A stretch of 64,000 nt of DNA, from contig NC_092569.1 in NCBI RefSeq assembly GCF_037975245.1, forward strand, positions 18,719,001 through 18,783,000, written 5' to 3'. The notes beneath the pieces were generated by a model, which saw only the letters and a list, made by a program, of their open reading frames with translations, did not search any database and was not told the origin of the DNA. Positions within the stretch are counted from its first letter, which is position 1. Every line of letters begins with the position of its first letter. Shown here in pieces: positions 23,827 to 35,142 of this stretch. The position numbers and the translations under genes are program-made. The stretch is from Apostichopus japonicus (taxonomy: Eukaryota > Echinodermata > Holothuroidea > Aspidochirotida > Stichopodidae).

Positions 23827-26800
23827 TCAGATAGGTCGAATTTTCATTTCTGTGAACATCAAGTTGTAGTGACCTCCAGGTAAATTATCCCACTCAATAC
23901 TATTATCATTTCCACTGGCGGCAAAGTAGTTCGAGTTAAGGTCAGAAGCATCGCAACCATTGTACCACCAAGCACTACGATGATTAACTGCACAGTTATA
24001 ACTACTATGACGGTCATTGTCACTGTTGTATGTAGTGAAGGACATATTCCTGTGATAAGCCATGGAATTATGGTCTGTAGAAAGAACAACATATACACAA
24101 ATGTGTAACAACATGCACAGTTGGAACGAGTTCTTTTTCACATGGGACTGTACACTGAATATCTATATGAGAATATAGCTAAACATAATTTCTTAAAACT
24201 AACTGATATGTGTTTTTTTTTTTTTTTTTTTTGTATTCAACCATATCAGGTTCTGAATTTTCTTTAAACGAGGGTTAGTATTCATGTTTTGTATATTTTG
24301 TTTCTCAAAACAGTCAATTTTGTTTAATTGTGAATAACTGTTTGAGTTCGCAAGGCGAGTTAATTGATTTCCATTCTTTTTTAGTATTTCACAAGAAATT
24401 ATAACCAGTGGTTTATTGGTGTAGTGTGCTTGCCTCTGTGTATTAATCTAATTCTCATAGGCAATTATGATGGTATGTAGTCATAAATGGCATTATCAAG
24501 CCTTTTGACGTTTGCCTATATTTCTCTCAAATAATATTGAAGGTAATGCATTTCATATTTGGTTACTTTAATGTTATCGGTCCTCATTTTGACATCTTTA
24601 TTTGTTATAAATATATAATTAATTATATTAATTAATTTATATATATATAATTACTATATTCGTATTTATTAAACATTACACTGAACTCGTTTTATGTCAT
24701 TTTTAATTCTCTCAACGTGTGTTCTTTATTCATTCAAGTGGTAACAAGGCAATTGGCTTCAAATATAGGTAATCACATTTATTTCTTCTAAACAAACCTA
24801 GCGGAGGAACGTATCAAAGTTTCAACACAGCCAAAAGTGACAGAAGTATAAATCAATTAGGCTATATATTTTAGTTCATAATTTTTAAGAACACTAAACC
24901 AAACTTTCAGTGAATTCACCATAACTACTCATATCGAGGTACCAATAATGATTATTAGTATTATTTATCAAAGTATCCAATTTATACTTTATAGTAACGT
25001 ATGTTAGCCGATTTTCTTTCTTTTTTTGCGTTTGACGTGAGTCTGTAGAGGTAGACGCACTCAATCCGAGAGATCAGGAATCGCACTTTTGTTGCCATGG
25101 TTTTCATTATTTGAGGCAAACAAAGGGATATCAATTTCGAGTCAGTTCCCTTTACAAATAAAGTATTTCTATGTATTTTAGATTTAATGTTAGAAAGTCA
25201 AACTACAGTTCGCTTTATTCTGCTGACGAATGGGAGGGACTTTTTCTGCTGTTATAGGCTTTAAATACATTCAGAGAGACTGATTTTCGTTCTGTAGTAT
25301 GTTTTCTTGTTCCTTAAACTCGCTACGTAGGAACAAGAAATATCTAAAAGATGATGCTCACAGGGGTTCTGAGACATAGAGTACTGTCATATATATATAT
25401 TTTTTTGTCGTACACTTTGCCGATCCCCTTCTTGTATTCCTTCGAAAAGTTACTCGGCAAATAACTAAAGTCTTTCTCAAAAAGGCTAGTCGGCCTTTTA
25501 AAAATGGTGAATGAACGCCTTTGACGACTAGCTAACATCTCTAAATAAATACTTCTGTTCAATAGGATAGCAATTTTATTGGGTTTCTTAACTAATGTAT
25601 AGGTTCCACGTAAGTTGCTATCATATTTAAACCTTGGAAAATTATAGTATCGTAATAGAAACATTAACCTTTGTGAGAGCAAAAGCAGAAAAACATGCAC
25701 TTAAACTTTGAAATAAACATTTTGAAAAAAAAACTGTTTCGATGATAAAGTCTATTTAAAAAAATTAAAAGGACAGAGAATGTAGAGGTTTTAGAAGATA
25801 GATACGTATATAGATGTATGTACTTACTTGCTGTACTTTCTGACAGATACCCTCCTAGATCTACCATTCTGTATTTACGCCACTCATCACTAATACGATG
25901 TAGAGGTAATGTAGAGGTAATGTAGAGGTAATGTAGAGGTAATGTAGATGTAATGTAGAGGTTCAAGAAGATAAAAATGTATGTACTTACTTGCTGTACT
26001 TTCTGGCAGATACCTTCCTAGATCTACCATTCTGTATTTACTCCACTCATCACTGATCCTAAATAGATCGTACTTGGCGAAGTAAGGAACGCCGTTCGCA
26101 TTATTCATGTCAATACGAAGTTCATAATCTTTCTGGTTTGTCAAGTCAGATATTTGATCGTTTCCAAGCCAGAACTCTCTCATTAGAAAGCCAAAACCTT
26201 GTTTGTACTCATTCCATGTCCGGTAGAAGTCAACAGATCCATCTACTCGTCGTTGGATTACCTGACATGAATGATAGAGGATACGCTATAGGTTTGCAAT
26301 AATTATGTGAAGTGCCTGTTACATAATATAACTATTAAAGTGACGTCAAAGGCGAGAGGATCTGTTAAATACTGAAGTATACAACAGTGTCTGGATATTT
26401 TTATACATTACTCATGATGACGGTTGCCAAAGTGACATTTATTTCCGGTGGTCAAAGAGGACACAAAATGTTGTTACACAAGTTGGTGAAACCCTCATTC
26501 CTACAGTCTGTTTTAAAGATAGGATTTTCTTAAGTTTGATGATACTTATCAATTATATTTTATTAATTATTTAAATTGTTTGATTCATTCATGCATTATT
26601 AATGTTATATATTATATACCTGAAAGATGCACAGCAAGTATAACGAAGTAATCATGAAAGCAATTAGCCAAACAGTTTGTTTACTTTTGACAGGAATAAA
26701 TATTATTTTGGAGCGAATACAATCAACATTAAGATTGTATCACACATCATGTTACAGGAATATGATTTGTTGATTTCAAGAACATACGTCATGGTTTAAT

Positions 26801-29800
26801 GTACCCACCACGCTATCAATACCATCATATAGATTGTATTGATTTTGTTTAATAGAGATGACATTATCATCTTGTAAGAACCATTTCACTTTTTGTACAT
26901 AAAGTAGCCGAACTGTTATATAAAGGAATCGAAATTGGGAATGTTTACAGGAATATATAATGAACATTTGATGAAGATGATAATGCAGTTACAAAGATCG
27001 TTTAATAGTTGACAAATGACAACACCCCATATCTCCGACTGAATATCTGCACTCGTTCTACTAGCTACATTCGTTTATTATTTAAATCCTCCAGTCAAAA
27101 CTTCATGAAGAATGCCCCTCCTCCCCCCTACCCCATCCCTTTCCCTTCAAACTCTATTTTGTTTTGAAAAATACACAATACTTACAGTCCAACCGCCACC
27201 ATCAATCGAGTTGTTACAAAAGACCATAAAAGGTTCAGGAGTATTATCTGGTTGAATCATAAAAACACCGGATTCTGTATTTTGATCGTCACATTGCTCG
27301 TAAACTTCTTGACAATCTCTGGGATACTGTGGTTCCTGGTAGTAGAAGTAGGATGAACCTGAAGATAAAGAAACATCTTAGCTTCAAGTTAAGTATGTAA
27401 GTGTTCAAACGTGACCTTGCGGAACTAATATTCAAAGCATTTAACAACATATTACAACTTTAAATTTCTAGTTGTGAAGAAGTAGCAGTCAAATGTAAGA
27501 TTTAAATCTTTAAAATAGAATTTATACTTTAAGATTGAAAGGGATGGTCTAGTTTAGACATTAAACAAGGTCAAAATAATCACAGTTAATTTCAAACTTG
27601 AAATGTTTTCCGTCATCACATGAAAATGGATGATATATACTCACTGCTTGTGTCTCTCCTTTGTCTCAATCGGGAATTATATTCTGTTTTCTCCGAACCG
27701 CCCTGAAAGAACATTTTTACGCTTGTATTACGCATTAATATTTCAAAGATTCCAAATATGAGTTAAAGTTTTAAATTGGAAGCCACCCGACCTGTTAATT
27801 GTAATCCATAAGCCCTTGTTTAGGTGTCGTAAAACAACTGCTGATTATTTTTATTATATTATTATAATTGACACTCTTAAAGTTATCAATGAAAATGACA
27901 TGACATTATTCATGTAGAGGAATTCACTTGTGGAATATTACTTTGCTTTGATCTATAGATAAAAATTTTATGGTAACCAAGTAAAAATAGAACAAAACGT
28001 AAGAATATTTCACAGTCTTTAATTGAATTAATGTGCCGTACAATATTTTTCGTCTAAAACTTGGTATTTTAGAAATCCTTAGATTGTATATTATTATACT
28101 ACTAGTAACAAGTTTTAATGGAGTCGCATTACTTTGGATTTTACCAAGTAAAAATAGAACAAAACGTAAGAATATTTCACAGTTTTTAATTGAATTAATG
28201 TGCCGTACAATATTTTTCGTCTAAAACTTGGTATTTTAGAAATCCTTAGATTGTATATTATTATACTACTAGTAACAAGTTTTAATGGAGTCGCATTACT
28301 TTGGACTTTACCTTTGTCAAAGGAAACATTACAAAACGTTTAAGGTTTTTTTTATTTTTTTATTTTTTTATTAATACTTTAAGCGGCCATTAAGTCTCGA
28401 TCAGAGTAGATATTTGATGATTTCTTTTTAGTTTAATTATTCTACGTTTTGGTTAATCTTTGATGTTTAGATTTAATAAACACGCCAGAAACTGACAAAC
28501 AAAATACTTTATTGCCCCTCTCTATGTGTCGTAACCAACTTCAAATTCAGCAGAAAACAAGAGACAAAAAAAAACTGCATTCAATGTAAATTGTGCAATT
28601 GGTAATATCTCTATGAATCGAACGATACATTTGCCACTGAAGTTTTATCAACTCGGTAACCTGATTGTAAGACACATCCGATGTCTAAAATATCCTCAAA
28701 CTTTAATTACACCACTCAAATTTTACTTAAAACAATACGTGCGTTCAATTATTTATGCAAAATGTTGACATTTTTTAGATTTAAGTTACCATTTCTGTAT
28801 GAGCTATTTTACGGTAGGCATGTAGTGCTTTACAATTACATTAACATTGATCAAATTACATAGTTTTGAGAAGTAATCACAAGTTTGTGATTAGCAAAAG
28901 AGTAATTGTAAATTACATCAGAATTACTGCGATGTGGTTATCAAAGTGTGTCAACACTGTTTAAATATTTTTGTTCACATCATATTTCATGGATTTGCTG
29001 AATCGTTTCAAGTTATATATTTCCAAAAGTATTCAATTTTTAATTTGTTGCAAAATATTTATTTTCGAGAATGCTCTAATTTGAAGGCGTTACTGCCTTA
29101 ATACTACTTTTATACCTTTTTATTTATTTATAGGCTGTAAAAAACCACCAACATTAGATAAAGGCGGGACTTATAACTGCACAGAACCACTCTGTGGTTT
29201 ATTGAGTGAAGGATGTTACAAATATTGAAGTTTTGTTTATGTCAATATGGACATAGATAAGTGGTTTACTATATATATAATATAACAAAATGTTATTTCA
29301 ACACAATTGTTAACTGATGCAATCACATATTAAATTTATTCTGTATTTGCAGTGTCTGAACTTGAAGTAATATGTTCATAAATGTAACAGAAAGTTACAT
29401 TCTCTTCTGAAACAAAATATGCAATGGGGTTTACGGTTTATGATGATAGCCTTTCCCGCAATAAAACGGTGGCATAATAAAACATTATTAAGAGTTATTG
29501 CTTGTGTCATCCAATTATCACAGTTTGGCTTAATTGTAAGGATGAATATTATGAAATGTACATTTTAACTAACGAACGACCATATTTTCAACACATATAC
29601 TCTCCACAAAGCAGAACATTCACTATGAAAAGAGATGGTTTGGATATGTGGGTAATCCTGTAAATGTTTTATTAGAGAGCGTTTATTTGTCTAATAACAA
29701 ATATTTTACAAACTGCTATTCGAGAGATGGTTGGTCATGATAAGTCATTTTCCAAAACTATCTTTAAATATTGTTTGAAAAGTTGAATGGTTTACACCAA

Positions 29801-30283
29801 CACTATAGGTTATATATGATTGAGTAATGCACAGTTACTGGGTTTCTTTCCAACATTAATGAACATGAATTGTCTTTGACAGAGAGCGAGACAAGTATTC
29901 TTGAGTTAAGAATTATGAAGTATTAAATTATATCGACGCTTGTCCTGATGGAATAAAGCCGCAGCAAGTTATGAATAGCCTAACTTAAAGATTGTGTGAT
30001 TATTATGAAACAAAAGCTAACGAAAGAAAAAAACATTCTTTTTTTAATTCAATGCATTCGATCATTTCAACATTTTAAAAGTTTGGAATAAGTTTTGGGT
30101 TTCAGTTCTGATATCATTTGTGTTAAAATGGTTGAACTCTGATAAAATAAAAGAAAGTAGTGTCTACTGTAATAACTGACCAGAAATGAAAATAAGGCTA
30201 CAACTCACCGATTTCAAAGAAGACAGAGAGCTGCCGAATTCAGACAGAAATCCAAAAACCAACAAAATAATCTTGATCTTCAT
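23827..30283 (-). CDS. FReD gene A: secreted single fibrinogen C-terminal domain protein
   Basis: Five coding exons on the minus strand, in order: 30283-30209, 27702-27645, 27358-27186, 26261-25991, 24074-23827, giving about 274 residues. Exon 1 is a signal peptide (MKIKIILLVFGFLSEFG). Exon 2 is a short basic linker (SRLRQRRD). Exons 3-5 form one full FBG domain: YPRDCQEVYEQC, DGGGWT, QRRVDGSVDFYRTW, FWLGNDQISDLT, NCAV, WWYNGCD, then MKIRPI and stop. All donors and acceptors are GT-AG and all phases match (0,1,0,1). An AATAAA signal lies 225 nt past the stop (23597-23602). The start was chosen at the signal-peptide methionine; an upstream in-frame methionine (ORF start at 30415) is unlikely because paralogs share the MKIKII start. 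Probably an extracellular recognition lectin; ligand unknown. Confidence 0.85.
25828..25975 (-). repeat. Partial exon 4 copy plus 12-bp minisatellite, intron 4 of gene A
   Basis: 25828-25899 repeats the last 70 or so bases of exon 4 (encoding ISDEWRKYRMVDLGGYL) with its GTAAGTA donor but without the 5' part or acceptor. It is joined to tandem TAGAGGTAATG-type 12-bp units up to the true exon. One partial copy is present in A, three in B, two in C. Confidence 0.75.
27977..28310. repeat. 167-bp tandem duplication in intron 1 of gene A
   Basis: 27977-28143 and 28144-28310 are nearly identical, both starting ACCAAGTAAAAATAG. Genes B and C have one copy each, so the event is recent and private to A. 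Confidence 0.85.
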
Positions 30284-32656
30284 GTTGAGCAATACAGGTG
30301 AACAAATCGTCGAGATTAAGACTGATAGCACTTCACAGCAGGAGAACGAACGCAAGAATGAATTCAAAGCCAATCTGACATTCTCGATATCACTAAATTG
30401 TCTTACTTGAAACAAAGGAGATTGATGACGTAGTCGTTCTATTCAATTGTAAGGATGCTGTGACGCATCTGTTTCAATTTTAAGGAAGTATTGCAAAAAT
30501 AGTTCAATACCATTGAAAGAACTTATCTTGATGTTTTGACTAATCGAAATTACAGTTGCAAAATTTATTAGCGTCTCATATTGAACGCCATACAAGGATA
30601 TACAATATTTATGTTTAGATCATAGTAAATGTGTAATATTCAGTTAAGTGATCAGATAATGAGATCAGATTATGAAGACCGATAAGCGAAAGTAATTAAT
30701 ATGCTACTGCTGTTTCAAACAATAACTGGCAGATATATAATTTAAAAAATTAACGTTGAACATAACACAAGAAGTTACTTTTAAAACAAGTAAATCTAGA
30801 CTCGGGCAACAATATATTTTAAAGAAGATTAATGTAATCAAGCAGATCAGAATGATTTTATTTGTTTCATGTTAAAAAATTTCTTTTACAGGAATCATTT
30901 TATCACTTACAGGAATCTGCCAAACTAATAAAACCACATTGATGACTCGTTTGACTCGTTTTGACTCTTTGACAAGAATCTGACATGAAGGTTAAATATA
31001 GAAAATGTCAAACCAGATAAAATAATTAATTATATGCTTATTCAACTCGATCAAATGATGGTCGAGCGTTAATGTTATTAATATGAACCTTAAAAAATCT
31101 CTAGGATTGTCAATTTACCCAATCTTTGAGCCACAGTTAGACAAACATAGTTAGCAAAGATCTTTACCTTACGGATGATTCAACCAGAAATGTAACATTT
31201 GGGATATTTTTGTATAGCCATAGACGATTGTGTTGCTTCATATAGGCTACCTCAGAATTGCAATGTACACGCGTGCATCGCATTGCTTTAGTGTTATACC
31301 AATGAATATATGAATGGAACAATCAGGTCACTTGATGCGGTTTTAGAAGGGCAAAGTAGCTCAACGCCTGCAGACTATAGTTGTCTGATTTGTGGATGAA
31401 CGTTACATTAGAATTGTGACATTTGCCCAAAATATATATATTACTTACACCACCTCATTAGTTGAATTAGCTTAATGTCCATGGATAAATTAAGCAAGTT
31501 TTTTTTGCTTCGTATATATCTAATAGATGTCACGTGACAATACATTTTATAGCCCTGCTGCAAGAATGCGCCGAAAGTTGTTTGTATTGTTATATGACGT
31601 AGGCCTACACTTGAAAAGAATGGCACAGCAATCCTTTCTTAGTGAGATAAAGGTATCGAAGTATTTCGAAGAAACATGTTTCCCAATGGTGTGTAAATGT
31701 ACAGGTCATATCTAATAACTGAATAACTCAACCAGAACTGTAACATTTATGATCGTTTTACCGCCATGGACAATTGTGTTGCTTCATGTATCTCAGATTT
31801 CAAGGTACACGCGTGCATCGCATTGCTTCAGTGTTACGTCAGTGAATATATGAATCAGCCAGTTTACTAGGTTACTAGGTTACTACATGCGGTTTAAGAA
31901 GTAGCTCAACTGCTGTAGACTGTCTGATTTGAGAATGAACGTTGAATTGTAACATTTGTTCTAAATGTTGTAAGTGACCTTTGCAAGTAGTGAAAGTTAT
32001 ATAATTGCTGAGTGTCTTCCTACATAAGTTATTTTTGTGTGTCAAAATAGTGAAAGTTGTCACGTGACAACATAGGGTGAGATGTTTCAATTGGTCGGTC
32101 GATCTGTTTAACTGTTGTTCCATCTTTATCGACACAGTATACGGCACACGATACACAGCTGTTTCTTGCAATCTAGGCAAGGGCTTAGTCATTGGTACAA
32201 TTCGCCACGAATGTTCGGCTCCTACGTATCGATTCCGTGTGTATTAATCAGAACGCTATGAATGATACATGACCATAAAATATCGGAACATATAGTTACA
32301 GTACACGGTAAAATCATTTAGGAGAGAAGTGGTGTACTAAGCCATTGCAAAGTCTTTTATACACAATCGCAGAAATTCTTTCCTGCAAGTGTAAAATAAG
32401 TCTCTTCTTAAAATCTTTCCAAGTGCATAATATATTACACATCATGCGACACTAGGTCAAATTATTAACAAATTGTAAACGCAATAACTGTGGAGCTTGG
32501 ACGAACTTCATTTCTTGAATATAGTTCTACCTTAAGTATTGCTGCGCAACATCGTACACATAAATCATGTCACTTGCTGCTATTGTCTGCTGTTAGTGGT
32601 TGTGACAAGTGTCTGCTCTTCATGGCTGCTAGCTTCAAACCAATTTGAAGTTTACA

Positions 32657-32734
32657 ATGGAAGAGTCAAGCTTAAGTTTAGTAAATTCATACTCAATGCA
32701 AGCTATCGGTAAAAGATCCTTATGGATGGGAAGT
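32657..32734 (+). pseudogene. Orphan duplicate of TRNAU1AP exon 1 in block A, intact
   Basis: A 78-nt copy of the first coding exon of TRNAU1AP, open from its ATG to the same GTAAGA donor, ending QAIGKRSLWMGS. It differs from the real exon by two serine-to-leucine changes (residues 6 and 8). Flanking DNA on both sides also matches the TRNAU1AP 5' region (59.2-60.8 kb), up to about 33528. No copy of exon 2 follows it locally. It is on the same strand as TRNAU1AP, so it could serve as a distant alternative first exon, or it may be inert. Confidence 0.8.
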
Positions 32735-34122
32735 GTAAGAACTTTTTTTTTCTTTTTGCGCTGCTGTTATAGTTACGTACGCTTCGTACTCTGATCTGTA
32801 CGGCCGGTTGAACCTGGCATATGGTTGGTTTAAATGTATTAGACTAAGTTATATACAACATCGAGTATGCATGAAATTACATTGGGACCATTTCCGCGAC
32901 AAAGAAATGTACATGCCTAGTTTACAAAATTGTAGTCTGGCATCCATTTACCGGAATTAAAACCATGCAACAAGTTGGCAAAATGGTGCATTTTGACGTT
33001 TTCTTGGTTTTGAACATACAACTATGCAATCATTGTTAGTCTAGCGGAATTTGACCATAGCAACGGTTAAATCATGCCATTGAAAGATAATAAAAGAGAA
33101 AAATCAAAGGGATTGGTAAGGATACCAATTATCACTGAAGTTTAAGAGCTAACATAAATCTCCTAATGACTTCATCATGTTTTTGGTATTTACTGATGAA
33201 TGCAGAATGGTAATTATAAACACGACAGTTATACTGTATTTTGGTGTCAGTCTCTACAGACAGTGGTATTTGTCGTTGGCCAGTATGTCTAGATAGTTGC
33301 TACTGCCCCTAGTGTATCCAATATGTAACTGTTTGAGTGTCGCCCTTGTATATCTAGGGATATGCTAGTGATAGCAGCTGATGTATACGTAGAACATTGT
33401 ATCTCAAACTCTAGTATTGATACATACTGTACTGTTGGCCTAGAGCATTGTTTTAATCATACGAGATCAATAAATTTGCATAAAGTAACCCTCATGACTA
33501 CTGTTAATGAATGACTAATGAGACAAGATTCACCTTAATGAAAAAGTGTCTTCCAAATACAGGTCAAGATCCAGAAGATGCGAGGGTGTACACTACTTTT
33601 TCAACTACACCGTAATTTCTAATAAAAGTAGCAACTTCACCATGGTTTTTACCAAAACAGGAACCGAATAATAGCAAGGGTATAATTGTGCCTCACAATG
33701 TACAATTAAGTTCTGGGGAGGGGGCTAGTACTGCAGGAGCTGAAAGTGTCAATGTAGTGAAGATGCGTTGATTCCGTGCCAAGATTTCATCTTGGGTAAT
33801 TTGTTGTTGTTAAGGGAACCGTTACGATGTTAGGAACTAGGACAGTTTAAGTTTGTTGATTGAGAGGTGCGAGGACGTTCGCTTTCTCGTTCAAACCATT
33901 GTTAGACTAAAAGAAATTTGGTTTAACAATAAATACTAATCACCAATCACTTATATTTTATCATCATAATTAACGTAATAATTTCTGATATTGCCGATCT
34001 TCACTTTTTGCGTGCCTGCCTGCTTAGCTTTATTTGCTACGTACACGGTATGTAAGGTATTGTGGTACTTCCACCGTAGAATTCTTAGAGCTAAATGTAG
34101 GGATCGACTCCGTCTAAGGGTT

Positions 34123-34210
34123 GTATAGCACAATTGATAGAGTACATGCAAGACTTGGAGGCCCAAGTTTGAATCCTGTTTGAGCTAATAATTTATGTGC
34201 TCTCTGTGTG
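34123..34210 (+). mobile_element. tRNA-derived SINE-like element, second copy
   Basis: Same family as the element near 8918: TAGCACAATTGATAGAGTAC (A-box), then AAGTTTGAATCC (good B-box) and a related tail. It sits at the join between blocks A and B. Confidence 0.5.
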
Positions 34211-35142
34211 TTTATACATTCTAGTCCAAAGACTTTTCCATCTACAAATGAAGTGAAGCAGAAGCTATAGCTTTTAATTCACTGTTTTGTTTTTTACCAT
34301 TCCAAATTTTGCTATTTCCTTTTCATCTTATTTTTGTTTATTTCAAAATGATAGTGGTATATAGATACATGGGAAAGACACAACCGTATTTACTTTCTTG
34401 TCGCTAAGATGTTTTTAGCAGTTCCTTTCGCTCTTATTAAATTAATAAAACGTTTTATGCTTTCTGTACAAGTTCATTGTTCTTTGAAGTGGAACATATT
34501 GTTTTAGTCTGCTGATTTGCCTTCCTTTACTGATATTTGTTACAAAACAACCAGCTTCACACATTAAATGTTAACTTGAGGGACTGTAAGAAGCTATACA
34601 GGGGCAGCTATAGGGGCAGCTATACGGGGACAGCTATGAACTAGTTGTCACGTGGGGCCTCTGCAGCTATATTTTCGTGTCACTCGATACCAACCGGAGC
34701 TTTCATCTCCCAACAAAAGAAAAAAATGATATGTTATGATATATATTACGTTTTGTCTACTTTCCTCTTTGTTTTTTGTTTTTTTGGAGGGTGTTAAGTA
34801 GCACATTCCACTGCGATGCGTCACTCTCTGAGAGAAATTAAATTTAAGCTTTAAGCAATACAAGTAAACAACAAGAAAGAAACAACAAGTCGAATAATGT
34901 TAATCACATGAATCTTTATTTCAACTGAATGTATATCAATCACCATTATAATACAATCACTAGTTTCTTTTCAGCGTTGCATTTATCATGATATTTCATG
35001 TTAATTCATATTTTTTTGAGGTAAGTGTTTTTGTTTTCAGGCGTTGCTGCTTCACCTCTATGTTTTCTGCCTCATAAAAACAGTATGTTTAATGTACTTT
35101 GACGTTCTTGATATGATATTACGGCAAGACTCACTATAGATA

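Larger units (their letters stand above)
30284..35142. other. Block A upstream flank and block A/B junction
   Basis: 30284-33528 matches the gene C / TRNAU1AP 5' interval (55.4-60.77 kb, minus its insertions) and contains the intact orphan TRNAU1AP exon 1. From 33530 an inverted copy of the 8470-8800 repeat begins, followed by a SINE-like copy and the segment shared with 23040-23530. The stretch ends with the 3' UTR of gene B. No independent gene is seen. Confidence 0.65.

Noticed and set aside
26600-26690. Conserved hydrophobic minus-strand stretch (MITSLYLLCIFQ) before a GT in intron 3 of A, B and C
   Set aside because: No acceptor in phase with exon 3, and the conservation is no higher than surrounding intron sequence.
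30164-30415. Longer start for gene A at the upstream in-frame methionine
   Set aside because: It would bury the signal peptide behind 44 residues; the internal methionine before KIKII gives a normal signal peptide shared by all three paralogs.
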